Below are positions 57,840-64,000 of a stretch of DNA of 64,000 nt, piece by piece (the stretch's first letter is position 1; each line of letters begins with the position of its first letter). Position numbers and translations under genes: made by a program. Location of the stretch: contig JAMXJH010000001.1 of the NCBI GenBank assembly GCA_026131555.1, forward strand, positions 310,001-374,000, given 5' to 3'. The stretch is from Aerococcaceae bacterium NML190073. GTDB taxonomy: Bacteria > Bacillota > Bacilli > Lactobacillales > Aerococcaceae. The notes beneath the pieces were generated by a model. It worked only from the letters and a program-made list of their open reading frames with translations, did no database searches and was not told the origin of the DNA.

Positions 57840-59345
57840 TTAGCGTTGTGTGGCTAATGCCAGAATTCGTTCTTGTGTTGCTTGAGAAATGTCTAATTCT
57901 CCTGTTTTGCGTCCTTCACACATTACAACTATGCGATCGCTCATCCGCAAAACTTCTGTTAATTCAGACGAAATCATGATAATCGCTTTCCCTTGTGCCA
58001 CGAGTTCATTCATCAATCGATAAATTTCACTTTTAGCACCGACATCAATACCTCGAGTTGGTTCATCAAAAATCAAAATATCGCTATCCTGCTCTAACCA
58101 TTTGGCGATGACAACTTTTTGTTGATTACCTCCTGATAAATTACGAACCAACTGCTTAGAAGAAGGTGTTTTGGTTTTTAATCTGTTGACAAATCGATCA
58201 CTCACTTCTACGATACGCTTATCGTCAATTAAGCCACCATGAATATATTTATCTAAATTAGTCATAACCGTGTTATTCGCAATGCTCATATCGACGATGC
58301 ACCCATAACGTTTACGGTCTTCTGACAAGTATCCTATACCATAACGAATGGCATCTTCAGGCGAATTGATTTCTACTTTTTGCCCGTTCACTTCAATTAA
58401 ACCGCTTTCTTTTTTGTCCGCACCAAATAGTAAACGTGCAACTTCTGTTCGACCTGCTCCCATCAATCCGGAGAATCCGAGAATTTCGCCTTTACGAAGT
58501 TCGAAGCTGACATCCTTAACCGCTGACCCGGCATTCAAATTGCTCACTTTCAACACAACGGGGGCATCGGAAGCGACCATAGAAGCTTCCTTAGGATCTT
58601 CATAAATGGTACGTCCGACCATCATAGCGATAATATCGTCTTTAGTTGTTTCTGCTGTGTTCACAGTGCCCACGTATTCACCATCGCGCATAACTGTTAC
58701 ACGGTCTGTGATACGAGCGATTTCATCCATACGATGCGAAATGTATATGATACCGACACCTTTGTCTCGTAAATCCGCAATAATCGCAAATAATTCATTG
58801 ATTTCTGTCTCTGTCAAAGCTGCTGTCGGTTCATCAAATACAATTACCTTTGCATCCATTGATAGTGCTTTTGCTATTTCTACCATCTGTTGCTTCCCAA
58901 CCGTGAGGTTGCCGACTTTCTCAGTTGGATCAATGTCTAATTTCAACAATTCGAATAAAGCTTTAGCCTTTTGGATGCTTGCTTGGTCATTTAAGAACAA
59001 GCGATGTTGTACTTCCTCTCTTCCGATAAAAATATTTTGTGCAACTGTGAGATGATTCATCATATTCAATTCCTGATGAACAATAACTATTCCGGCATCC
59101 ATCGCTTCTTTTGGTTTGTTGAATTGAACAGGTTGACCATTATAAATTATTTGACCTTCATTCGCCTCATAAATACCTGTTAGAACCTTCATTAATGTCG
59201 ACTTCCCCGCACCGTTCTCTCCCATTAATGCATGTACTTCGCCTGAACGTAAATCCAGATCTACACCTTTTAACGCTTTTACAGGACCGAAAGATTTGAC
59301 AATATTTTTCATCTCTAAGATTACTGTCTGACTCAAGTTATTCAC
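57840..59345 (-). CDS. Sugar ABC transporter dual ATP-binding protein (RbsA/MglA-like)
   Basis: A 501-residue protein with two fused ABC domains. The first has Walker A MGENGAGKST (41-50) and signature LTVGKQQMVEIAKAL near 147. The second has the degenerate Walker A GLMGAGRTEV typical of the C-terminal half of RbsA/MglA, and LSGGNQQKVVIAKWLEQ near 402. The start is GTG at 59345, overlapping the end of the EIIA gene by eight bases. It powers the RbsC-like permease for import of the fuc operon substrate. Confidence 0.92.
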   Translation of the reverse strand: MNNLSQTVILEMKNIVKSFGPVKALKGVDLDLRSGEVHALMGENGAGKSTLMKVLTGIYEANEGQIIYNGQPVQFNKPKEAMDAGIVIVHQELNMMNHLTVAQNIFIGREEVQHRLFLNDQASIQKAKALFELLKLDIDPTEKVGNLTVGKQQMVEIAKALSMDAKVIVFDEPTAALTETEINELFAIIADLRDKGVGIIYISHRMDEIARITDRVTVMRDGEYVGTVNTAETTKDDIIAMMVGRTIYEDPKEASMVASDAPVVLKVSNLNAGSAVKDVSFELRKGEILGFSGLMGAGRTEVARLLFGADKKESGLIEVNGQKVEINSPEDAIRYGIGYLSEDRKRYGCIVDMSIANNTVMTNLDKYIHGGLIDDKRIVEVSDRFVNRLKTKTPSSKQLVRNLSGGNQQKVVIAKWLEQDSDILIFDEPTRGIDVGAKSEIYRLMNELVAQGKAIIMISSELTEVLRMSDRIVVMCEGRKTGELDISQATQERILALATQR

Positions 59346-59694
59346 CTACTCCCTTTAGCTTATCTGTCAATGCTTCAATTTGCTCTTGCTGTTTCAGTAA
59401 CATTTCAGCGATTTGCACAAGCAACTGACTATTCATAAAATGATCTTGCGCATGAATTGCCAACAGACTGATTGGTGTCGGTTCGCCACGAACCTCTGCC
59501 TGAATGAGATTCGTTTGAACATTATGCGCTTCAACATTCATCTGCTTGGCTTTATCCAACTGTTCCCATTTTTCTTGAAGAGTTAGTTCACTCGAAGAAT
59601 CTAAAAGTTGCATAACGGTGCTGGTTACTTTCCCACTAGTGGCAATCAGTTTCATCAACTGCTGATTAAATTGCTTGCGAATGTTCTGCGTCAT
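59338..59694 (-). CDS. PTS EIIA, lactose/cellobiose family
   Basis: A 118-residue trimeric helical EIIA of the PTS Lac family. His 81 in SLLAIHAQDHFMNS is the phosphorylation site, and the surrounding HAQDHxM is the family hallmark. ATG 59694 is preceded by AGGTG; a GTG three codons before is too close to it. Its 3' end overlaps the ABC ATPase start. It sits with EIIB, but no EIIC is encoded in the operon. It may feed an EIIC elsewhere or serve as a phospho-signal on the neighbouring ABC transporter (inference). Confidence 0.88.
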   Translation of the reverse strand: MTQNIRKQFNQQLMKLIATSGKVTSTVMQLLDSSSELTLQEKWEQLDKAKQMNVEAHNVQTNLIQAEVRGEPTPISLLAIHAQDHFMNSQLLVQIAEMLLKQQEQIEALTDKLKGVGE

Positions 59695-59695
59695 G

Positions 59696-59995
59696 CTACT
59701 CACCTAATAATTTTCGCGCTTGATTCAAGACGTTCTCACCTTGCATTTTTTCAAAATCTTCATCCGAGATAACACCGACCGGAATATTTAATTTAGTTCG
59801 AGCCTTTTCTTCTAAGTACGCGAGCTGAGGACCCAATAGTAATACATCAACGTTCTTAAGCGTGTCAATGCCGGTAATTCCTACTGAATAGACAGAATAA
59901 TCGAGTTTATCTTTCAATATCAATTCGTGCATCCGCTCCATCAACATACTCGTGGTCAGACCTCCGATACACGAAAGAATTATTGTTTTTGCCAT
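59696..59995 (-). CDS. PTS EIIB, lactose/cellobiose family
   Basis: A 99-residue EIIB with the phospho-cysteine at residue 9 in IILSCIGGLTTSML, the P-loop-like start of Lac-family EIIB. The later NVDVLLLGPQLAYL segment matches the conserved D-V-x-L-L-G-P-Q-x-x-Y. It accepts phosphate from EIIA and would pass it to a sugar on EIIC. EIIA begins one base after its stop. The fucI gene lies 69 bases upstream, separated by a hairpin. Confidence 0.88.
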   Translation of the reverse strand: MAKTIILSCIGGLTTSMLMERMHELILKDKLDYSVYSVGITGIDTLKNVDVLLLGPQLAYLEEKARTKLNIPVGVISDEDFEKMQGENVLNQARKLLGE

Positions 59996-60020
59996 CGTGA
60001 AATCTCCTTTCCTTATATAA

Positions 60021-60054
60021 AGTTAGCGTACACGTACAATTGTGTACGCTAACT
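60021..60054 (-). terminator. Hairpin between fucI and the PTS EIIB gene
   Basis: AGTTAGCGTACAC (60021-60033) and GTGTACGCTAACT (60042-60054) form a perfect 13-bp stem with an eight-base loop, followed on the minus strand by TTTATATAAGG. It is terminator-like but has a poor T tract. It probably reduces transcription into the downstream transport genes or stabilises the upstream mRNA. Confidence 0.6.
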
Positions 60055-60063
60055 CATTCATCA

Positions 60064-61830
60064 TTATTTATAAACAGGTCCTAATAGTTTACATGCTCTG
60101 TAATCTGCTGATTCTAGGTCTTCTGTGCCGAACAATGACCAATCTTTCGGACGGAAAATATCTTCTTCAGGCACGTTGTGCATATTCACTGGAATGCGCA
60201 ACATTGACGCCAATGTGATTAAGTCTGCACCAATGTGTCCGTAACTGATTGCCCCATGGTTCGCACCCCAGTTGTTCATCACATCGTACACTGACTTGAA
60301 CGCACCCTTACCTGTTAAGATTGGTGCAAACCAAGTTGTTGGCCAACCCGGATCCGTACGTTGGTCTAACGTGTGGTGAACCTCTTCCGGTAAATCAAGC
60401 GTGTAACCTTCTGCAATCTGCAAGACTGGCCCGACACCTTTCAACAAATTCAAGCGAATCATTGTCACTGGCATACCACCTTTTGTTAAAAAACGAGTTG
60501 AAAATCCACCACCACGGAAGTATTCGCGGTTTGCAGGTGGGAAGTCGGTATTATCCAACATTGCTTGTGCTTCTTCTTCTGTCAATTCCCAATATGGCTT
60601 TAAGACTGGCTTGCCTTCGCGACTTGCTTGAGCTGTTCCATCCATCGTACATGACCCAGAGTTAATTAAGTGCAAGAAGCCGTTTTCTGCCAACCCATCC
60701 ACTTTGTACCCTGTTACACGCTCCACTGCTTCTGGACTCCAATATGTTCTCACATCCGCGAAAATTTGTGGTGTATTTGTTAACAAGTAGTTGAACAACA
60801 TTGATACACCATTTAACGCATCATTTTCTGTTGCAAAAATATAAGGCTTACGAATACCATTCCAATCAAATTGCGTATTCAACAATGTTTCCATAAAGTC
60901 GCCGTTCGGGAAGTGGTCAGTCCATTGACGTTGACCTTGGAATCCACTGACAATCGCATTGTGTCCAACAGCTTCTTCTTCATAACCTAATTCAGCCAAA
61001 CGAGGGTTGCCTTCCATCAAGTCACGTCCAATCATGAACATTTTGATAACAAATTCCCACTGCTTATCTTTTTCTTCACGTGATAATACTAAGTCTTCAC
61101 GGTTACGGTCAACACCTTCTTTGATGTTTTCTTTTACCCATTTCAACGCACGTTCAAATTCTTCGTGATCGTAAATGCCTTCATCAATACGGCGTGTTAA
61201 TTCTGTCATATCAACGTATTCATTACGCATTCCCAAGTATTCTTGGAAGAAATCTTCGTTAACAATTGAACCACCAATACCCATTGATACGCTACCCATT
61301 GACAAGTAAGATTTGTCACGCATAATACCTTTTGCTAATGCTGCACGTGTGTAACGCAATAATTTTTCAGATACATCTTCTGGAATATCTGTATCCGTTG
61401 CTTCTTGAACATCTTTTCCATAAATACCAAATGCTGGAATACCTTTTTGAGCGTGTGAGGCTAATACGGCTGCCAAGTATACTGCTCCAGGACGCTCAGT
61501 GCCGTTGAATCCCCAAATAGCGTGCGGAATATCTGGTGACATATCCATTGTTTCTGACCCATAGCACCAGCAAGGTGTCACTGTAATCGTTGCACAGACA
61601 TTTGATTTTTTGAATAATTCATGAGAAGCTGCTGCTTCTGGTACACGCCCAATTGTTGATGGGGAAATAACACATTCAACGGGTGTGCCATCTGGATATT
61701 TCAAATTATCTGCAATGAGCTTCGCTACGCTCTTTGCCATGTTCATTGTTTGTACTTCTAATGATTCACGAACACCTTGACGACGCCCGTCAATGGTTGG
61801 ACGAATCCCAATTTTTGGATATTTTGTCAT
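60064..61830 (-). CDS. fucI: L-fucose isomerase
   Basis: A 588-residue Mn-dependent aldose-ketose isomerase converting L-fucose to L-fuculose. It starts [22 protein letters not shown], the classical FucI opening. [10 protein letters not shown] near 89, [23 protein letters not shown] near 174, and GSCTMDGTA near 393 are conserved core segments. [23 protein letters not shown] near 536 holds the late catalytic/metal-binding region. Length is close to E. coli FucI. It is the second gene of the operon, 20 bases after fucA. Confidence 0.98.
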   Translation of the reverse strand: MTKYPKIGIRPTIDGRRQGVRESLEVQTMNMAKSVAKLIADNLKYPDGTPVECVISPSTIGRVPEAAASHELFKKSNVCATITVTPCWCYGSETMDMSPDIPHAIWGFNGTERPGAVYLAAVLASHAQKGIPAFGIYGKDVQEATDTDIPEDVSEKLLRYTRAALAKGIMRDKSYLSMGSVSMGIGGSIVNEDFFQEYLGMRNEYVDMTELTRRIDEGIYDHEEFERALKWVKENIKEGVDRNREDLVLSREEKDKQWEFVIKMFMIGRDLMEGNPRLAELGYEEEAVGHNAIVSGFQGQRQWTDHFPNGDFMETLLNTQFDWNGIRKPYIFATENDALNGVSMLFNYLLTNTPQIFADVRTYWSPEAVERVTGYKVDGLAENGFLHLINSGSCTMDGTAQASREGKPVLKPYWELTEEEAQAMLDNTDFPPANREYFRGGGFSTRFLTKGGMPVTMIRLNLLKGVGPVLQIAEGYTLDLPEEVHHTLDQRTDPGWPTTWFAPILTGKGAFKSVYDVMNNWGANHGAISYGHIGADLITLASMLRIPVNMHNVPEEDIFRPKDWSLFGTEDLESADYRACKLLGPVYK

Positions 61831-61850
61831 GTTAGTTTCCTCCCTGTTAC

Positions 61851-62573
61851 TTAAACTTCTCGAACTGTTCCGTCAGCATTGTATTTCTTGTAGCCTGGAT
61901 GACGACCTGTTACTTTATAATTCGCACGCATATTGAACAAAGTTTCCAATGTATCACGGGCAATTTCATCTTCTTCAACACCTTTAGTTGTTAATAACAT
62001 TCTTGCGTGGAATGTTGATTTCGCCACTAATTCTAACGTTTCCATACGATAGTATGCTGTAATCACATCATTCCCGATTGCTAAAGCTCCGTGATTTTCT
62101 AATAACATGACATCGTGTTCCGGCAAATACGGTGTAATGGCATCGGGAACTTCCATTGTTGAAGGTACACCAAATGGCGTAATTGGTACTGATCCGATAA
62201 CGATTGCACTTTCAATGAGTGAATATGTATCCAACGGAATATGTGCCAAAGCAAATCCAGTAGCAATTGGAGGATGCGCATGCACGACTGCCTTCACATC
62301 GGCACGTTCTTCATAACAACGTAAATGCATCTTTATCTCACTTGAAGGACGATAACCTTCCAAGGCTTCTAAAATCTCGCCCTTCATATTCAGTTTGACT
62401 AACTTCTCTGGTGTAATGAAGCTCTTGCTCATTCCTGTAGGTGTCGCCAATACCTCATCTTCACCAATTCGCACAGAAACATTTCCATCATTGGCCGCTA
62501 CCCAGCCTAGCTGCCACATTTTGTGGCAAACATCACAAATTTGTTCGCGGACTAGTTGTTCATTTTTGTTCAT
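61851..62573 (-). CDS. fucA: L-fuculose-1-phosphate aldolase (class II aldolase/adducin family)
   Basis: A 240-residue zinc aldolase that splits L-fuculose 1-phosphate into DHAP and L-lactaldehyde. The zinc site is His 98 and His 100 in VVHAHPPIA and His 161 in LLENHGALA, with catalytic Glu 79 in [28 protein letters not shown] near 31-50 binds the phosphate. It is about 25 residues longer than E. coli FucA at the C-terminus. First gene of the operon, with a promoter divergent from the DeoR-type regulator. Ribulose- or rhamnulose-phosphate aldolase is the main alternative, but the operon favours fuculose. Confidence 0.92.
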   Translation of the reverse strand: MNKNEQLVREQICDVCHKMWQLGWVAANDGNVSVRIGEDEVLATPTGMSKSFITPEKLVKLNMKGEILEALEGYRPSSEIKMHLRCYEERADVKAVVHAHPPIATGFALAHIPLDTYSLIESAIVIGSVPITPFGVPSTMEVPDAITPYLPEHDVMLLENHGALAIGNDVITAYYRMETLELVAKSTFHARMLLTTKGVEEDEIARDTLETLFNMRANYKVTGRHPGYKKYNADGTVREV

Positions 62574-62597
62574 AATCCCATTCCTTTCTATGAATCT

Positions 62598-62626
62598 AAT
62601 ATAGCAAATGAATAAACCGCTTACAA
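62598..62626 (-). promoter_or_regulatory. Promoter of the fuc operon
   Basis: On the minus strand TTGTAA (62621-62626) and TATATT (62598-62603) are 17 bases apart, 25 bases upstream of the fucA ATG. Confidence 0.7.
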
Positions 62627-62627
62627 T
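62612..62627 (-). promoter_or_regulatory. Candidate cre site in the fuc promoter
   Basis: On the minus strand ATTGTAAGCGGTTTAT contains the core TGTAAGCGGTTT and matches nine of ten fixed positions of WTGNAANCGNWNNCW. It covers the -35 box and spacer, so CcpA binding would repress the operon. Not verified. Confidence 0.4.
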
Positions 62628-62641
62628 GGTTGGAGAATAGG

Positions 62642-62671
62642 TTGGATATTTGCTAAATAAATTGTTATAAT
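62642..62671 (+). promoter_or_regulatory. Promoter of the DeoR-family regulator gene
   Basis: TTGGAT (62642-62647) and TATAAT (62666-62671) are 18 bases apart. The -10 is preceded by TGT, giving an extended -10. Confidence 0.7.
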
Positions 62672-62680
62672 ACAGTTAAA

Positions 62681-62700
62681 TTTGTTCAAATTTATTCAAA
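62681..62700. promoter_or_regulatory. Candidate operator of the fucose regulator
   Basis: Two adjacent 10-base boxes, TTTGTTCAAA and TTTATTCAAA, follow the regulator -10 box. The first is a near-palindrome (TTTG-N2-CAAA). The related TTTATTCA also occurs in the spacer of the divergent fuc promoter. Shared boxes at both promoters suggest a common regulator, most simply the DeoR-family protein (inference). Confidence 0.4.
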
Positions 62701-62714
62701 AAGGAGAGGAGTAC

Positions 62715-63467
62715 ATGGCTTCATTTGAACGAAAAAAGAAAATTATTGATATTTTACAAAGGCGGAAGGTTATTTCCACCAAAGAATTGGAAGCGCTAAC
62801 GTTTTGCAGTACCTCCACGCTGAGAAGAGATTTAATCGAATTGGAGAAGGAAGGTATTATTATTCGCTCACACGGGGAAGTACGAATTGTTGCTGCGAAT
62901 AATATTGAATATGCTTATTCTGCACGCCAAACATTAGAAATTAATGCCAAGCAAAAAATCGCTACTTTAGCTGCTGATTTTTTTACGCATAATCAGTCCA
63001 TTTTTATGGATAGTTCAACGACAGCTGCTTGTCTAATCCCTTACTTGGAGCACCTCAATGCATTGCGCGTCATTACTAACGGAATTGAAGCAGCAATTAA
63101 GTTGAATTCTTTAGATAATGTAACGCTTTTTATGGCAGGTGGCTATATTGCCAATGGAACCAATTCTGTGCTGGGAGATTTTTCGACTTCTTTTCTTGAT
63201 AATTTCCATGCCGATATTGCCGTTTTTAGTTGTCGCGGATTGGATCGTTACGGTGCTTATGAAGCTAATCATGAACAAGCAATTATTAAACAGCATATGA
63301 TTCGTAATTCAGACAAAGTAATTTTGCTAGCAGATCATACTAAATTCAACACCAGCCATTACTTCAAACTGATGAATTATAGTGCAATTGATCATTTAAT
63401 TACCGATAAATCACCTTCTTGCGCTTTTCTAGATATTGTTGGAGAGCAATGTGAAATTTTATGGTAA
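62715..63467 (+). CDS. DeoR-family transcriptional regulator, probable FucR
   Basis: A 250-residue regulator. The N-terminal winged helix is KVISTKELEALTFCSTSTLRRDLIELEKEGIIIRSHGEVRIV (about 19-60). The DeoR C-terminal sensor domain contains IFMDSSTTAACLIPYL near 102, VITNGIEAAIKL near 126, and the D-K-V-I-L-L-A-D-H-T-K-F pattern near 208-219. Such proteins bind sugar phosphates; fuculose 1-phosphate is the obvious candidate effector. AAGGAGAGGAG precedes the ATG at 62715. Divergent from fucA, so local control of the fuc operon is likely. Confidence 0.85.
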   Translation: MASFERKKKIIDILQRRKVISTKELEALTFCSTSTLRRDLIELEKEGIIIRSHGEVRIVAANNIEYAYSARQTLEINAKQKIATLAADFFTHNQSIFMDSSTTAACLIPYLEHLNALRVITNGIEAAIKLNSLDNVTLFMAGGYIANGTNSVLGDFSTSFLDNFHADIAVFSCRGLDRYGAYEANHEQAIIKQHMIRNSDKVILLADHTKFNTSHYFKLMNYSAIDHLITDKSPSCAFLDIVGEQCEILW

Positions 63468-63481
63468 TTTATTTAACAAAT

Positions 63482-63525
63482 AACACCTCCATTAACTTCT
63501 ATGATGAGAAGTTAATGGAGGTGTT
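63482..63525. terminator. Bidirectional terminator between regulator and MazG-like gene
   Basis: A perfect 19-bp stem pairs 63482-63500 with 63507-63525 around ATGATG, between two convergent genes. Confidence 0.92.
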
Positions 63526-63540
63526 TACTTAAATGATTAC

Positions 63541-63894
63541 TTAACACTCTGTTTGCTCTGAACGATTTCTCGATTGTATATAGTCCGCTAAATTAATGGC
63601 GTGATTATATTTTATAGAGGCTTGTGTATCTTTTGGGATAATTGTCTTACTCAAATCAATTTGGTTAATGGCTGCTATTGCTACCGTATAGTGAATAACA
63701 TCAACCAGTTCTTTCGCCAAATTATCCTCTAATTCTTGCTTATTTTCATGGCTGTTTCTGCCGGCACGCATATTTAATATGTCTGCCACTTCCCCTATTT
63801 CCTCAATTAATTTCATAAAAAGACCTTGTTCAGAGGCGTTCTGTGTGTAGTGTTGTAAATAGTCGGATAGCATATTCATCGATACATCTTGCAT
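63541..63894 (-). CDS. MazG-like nucleotide pyrophosphohydrolase family protein
   Basis: A 117-residue all-helical protein. MKLIEEIGEVADIL near residues 27-40 and LAKELVDVIHYTVAIAAINQIDL near 59-81 match the E-E-x-x-E and E-x-x-D metal-binding motifs of MazG-type (all-alpha NTP pyrophosphatase) proteins, which clear non-canonical or excess NTPs. The exact substrate is unknown. AAAGGA lies about 12 bases before the ATG. A partial frame ends 21 bases upstream, so it may be second in an operon. Confidence 0.75.
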   Translation of the reverse strand: MQDVSMNMLSDYLQHYTQNASEQGLFMKLIEEIGEVADILNMRAGRNSHENKQELEDNLAKELVDVIHYTVAIAAINQIDLSKTIIPKDTQASIKYNHAINLADYIQSRNRSEQTEC

Positions 63895-63915
63895 ATGCTC
63901 TCATTCCTTTCCGAG

Positions 63916-64000
63916 CTAGCGGTGTAAGTCACTTGCTTCCAGTGTCCATTGGGTTTCCAAATGGGTGAGGTAAGTGAAGTCACTTGTGAATGTCCGCATC
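63916..64000 (-). CDS. C-terminal tail of an unidentified gene (partial)
   Basis: On the minus strand a frame is open from the window edge to a TAG at 63916-63918. It encodes 27 residues ending THLETQWTLEASDLHR, with a natural composition. It lies 21 bases upstream of the MazG-like gene in the same direction, as expected for an operon partner. No family can be assigned from so short a piece, and chance cannot be excluded. Confidence 0.35.
   Translation of the reverse strand, partial: MRTFTSDFTYLTHLETQWTLEASDLHR

Overview
The window looks like chromosome of a low-GC Gram-positive bacterium of the order Lactobacillales. Supporting this are Shine-Dalgarno sites close to GGAGG, sigma-A promoters of the TTGaca-17-TATAAT type, a CIRCE element at groES-groEL, Rex, a T-box leader, CcpA-like (cre) sites, a YSIRK/LPXTG M26 protease and a Wzx/Wzy polysaccharide locus. 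The genus cannot be fixed from sequence reading alone. No tRNA, rRNA, transposase, prophage or CRISPR array was seen.

Layout. 1-6.5 kb: end of a HAD hydrolase, manA, a free-standing prolyl-tRNA editing protein, and the str operon (rpsL-rpsG-fusA-tuf) on the minus strand with its own tuf promoter. 6.5-9.2 kb: a three-gene operon of sugar nucleotidyltransferase, anomeric sugar kinase and HhH-GPD glycosylase. 9.3-18.7 kb: a minus-strand exopolysaccharide/capsule cluster (priming transferase, flippase, UDP-galactopyranose mutase, DUF4422 protein, glycosyltransferases, Wzy-like polymerase). 18.9-21.5 kb: galU, a secreted CBM9-like protein and a divergent CpsB/YwqE-type PHP protein. 21.8-24.6 kb: groES-groEL and rex, with a structured intergenic element between them. 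24.8-31.9 kb: an ABC-F ATPase, acyl-CoA thioesterase, archaeal-type proS with a T-box leader, lepB, a YxjI-like protein and an amino-acid permease. 31.9-38.4 kb: a 2164-residue IgA1-protease/ZmpB-like surface metalloprotease. 38.8-41.5 kb: galK-galT. 41.6-42.0 kb: a 41-bp tandem array of hairpin units beside an orphan bacteriocin-immunity gene. 42.5-48.2 kb: a YeiH-type transporter, an FMN reductase and a pst operon in which pstS comes last. 48.3-51.6 kb: a Yvl/PspC envelope-stress-like operon, the SRP RNA gene and tadA. 51.7-52.6 kb: a PucR/CdaR-type regulator. 52.6-63.5 kb: a full L-fucose catabolic operon (fucA, fucI, orphan PTS EIIB/EIIA, a ribose-type ABC importer, fucK, fucU, fucO) with a divergent DeoR-family regulator. 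63.5-64 kb: a MazG-like protein and the tail of another gene.

How it works together. The fucose operon turns L-fucose into DHAP and L-lactaldehyde, and FucO reduces the lactaldehyde to 1,2-propanediol. GalK, GalT, ManA and the kinase/nucleotidyltransferase pair handle other sugars common in host glycans. With the large surface protease this suits a mucosa-associated lifestyle (inference). GalU and Glf would supply UDP-glucose and UDP-galactofuranose to the polysaccharide locus. The archaeal-type ProRS has no room for the INS editing domain, and the separate ProX-type deacylase near the start of the window could supply that function in trans.

Most worth a second look: the 41-bp hairpin array; the EIIC-less PTS pair inside an ABC-type fucose operon; the CpsB-like protein missing two expected metal-binding histidines; GalU with Gly replacing the signature Arg; and the structured element between rex and groES.
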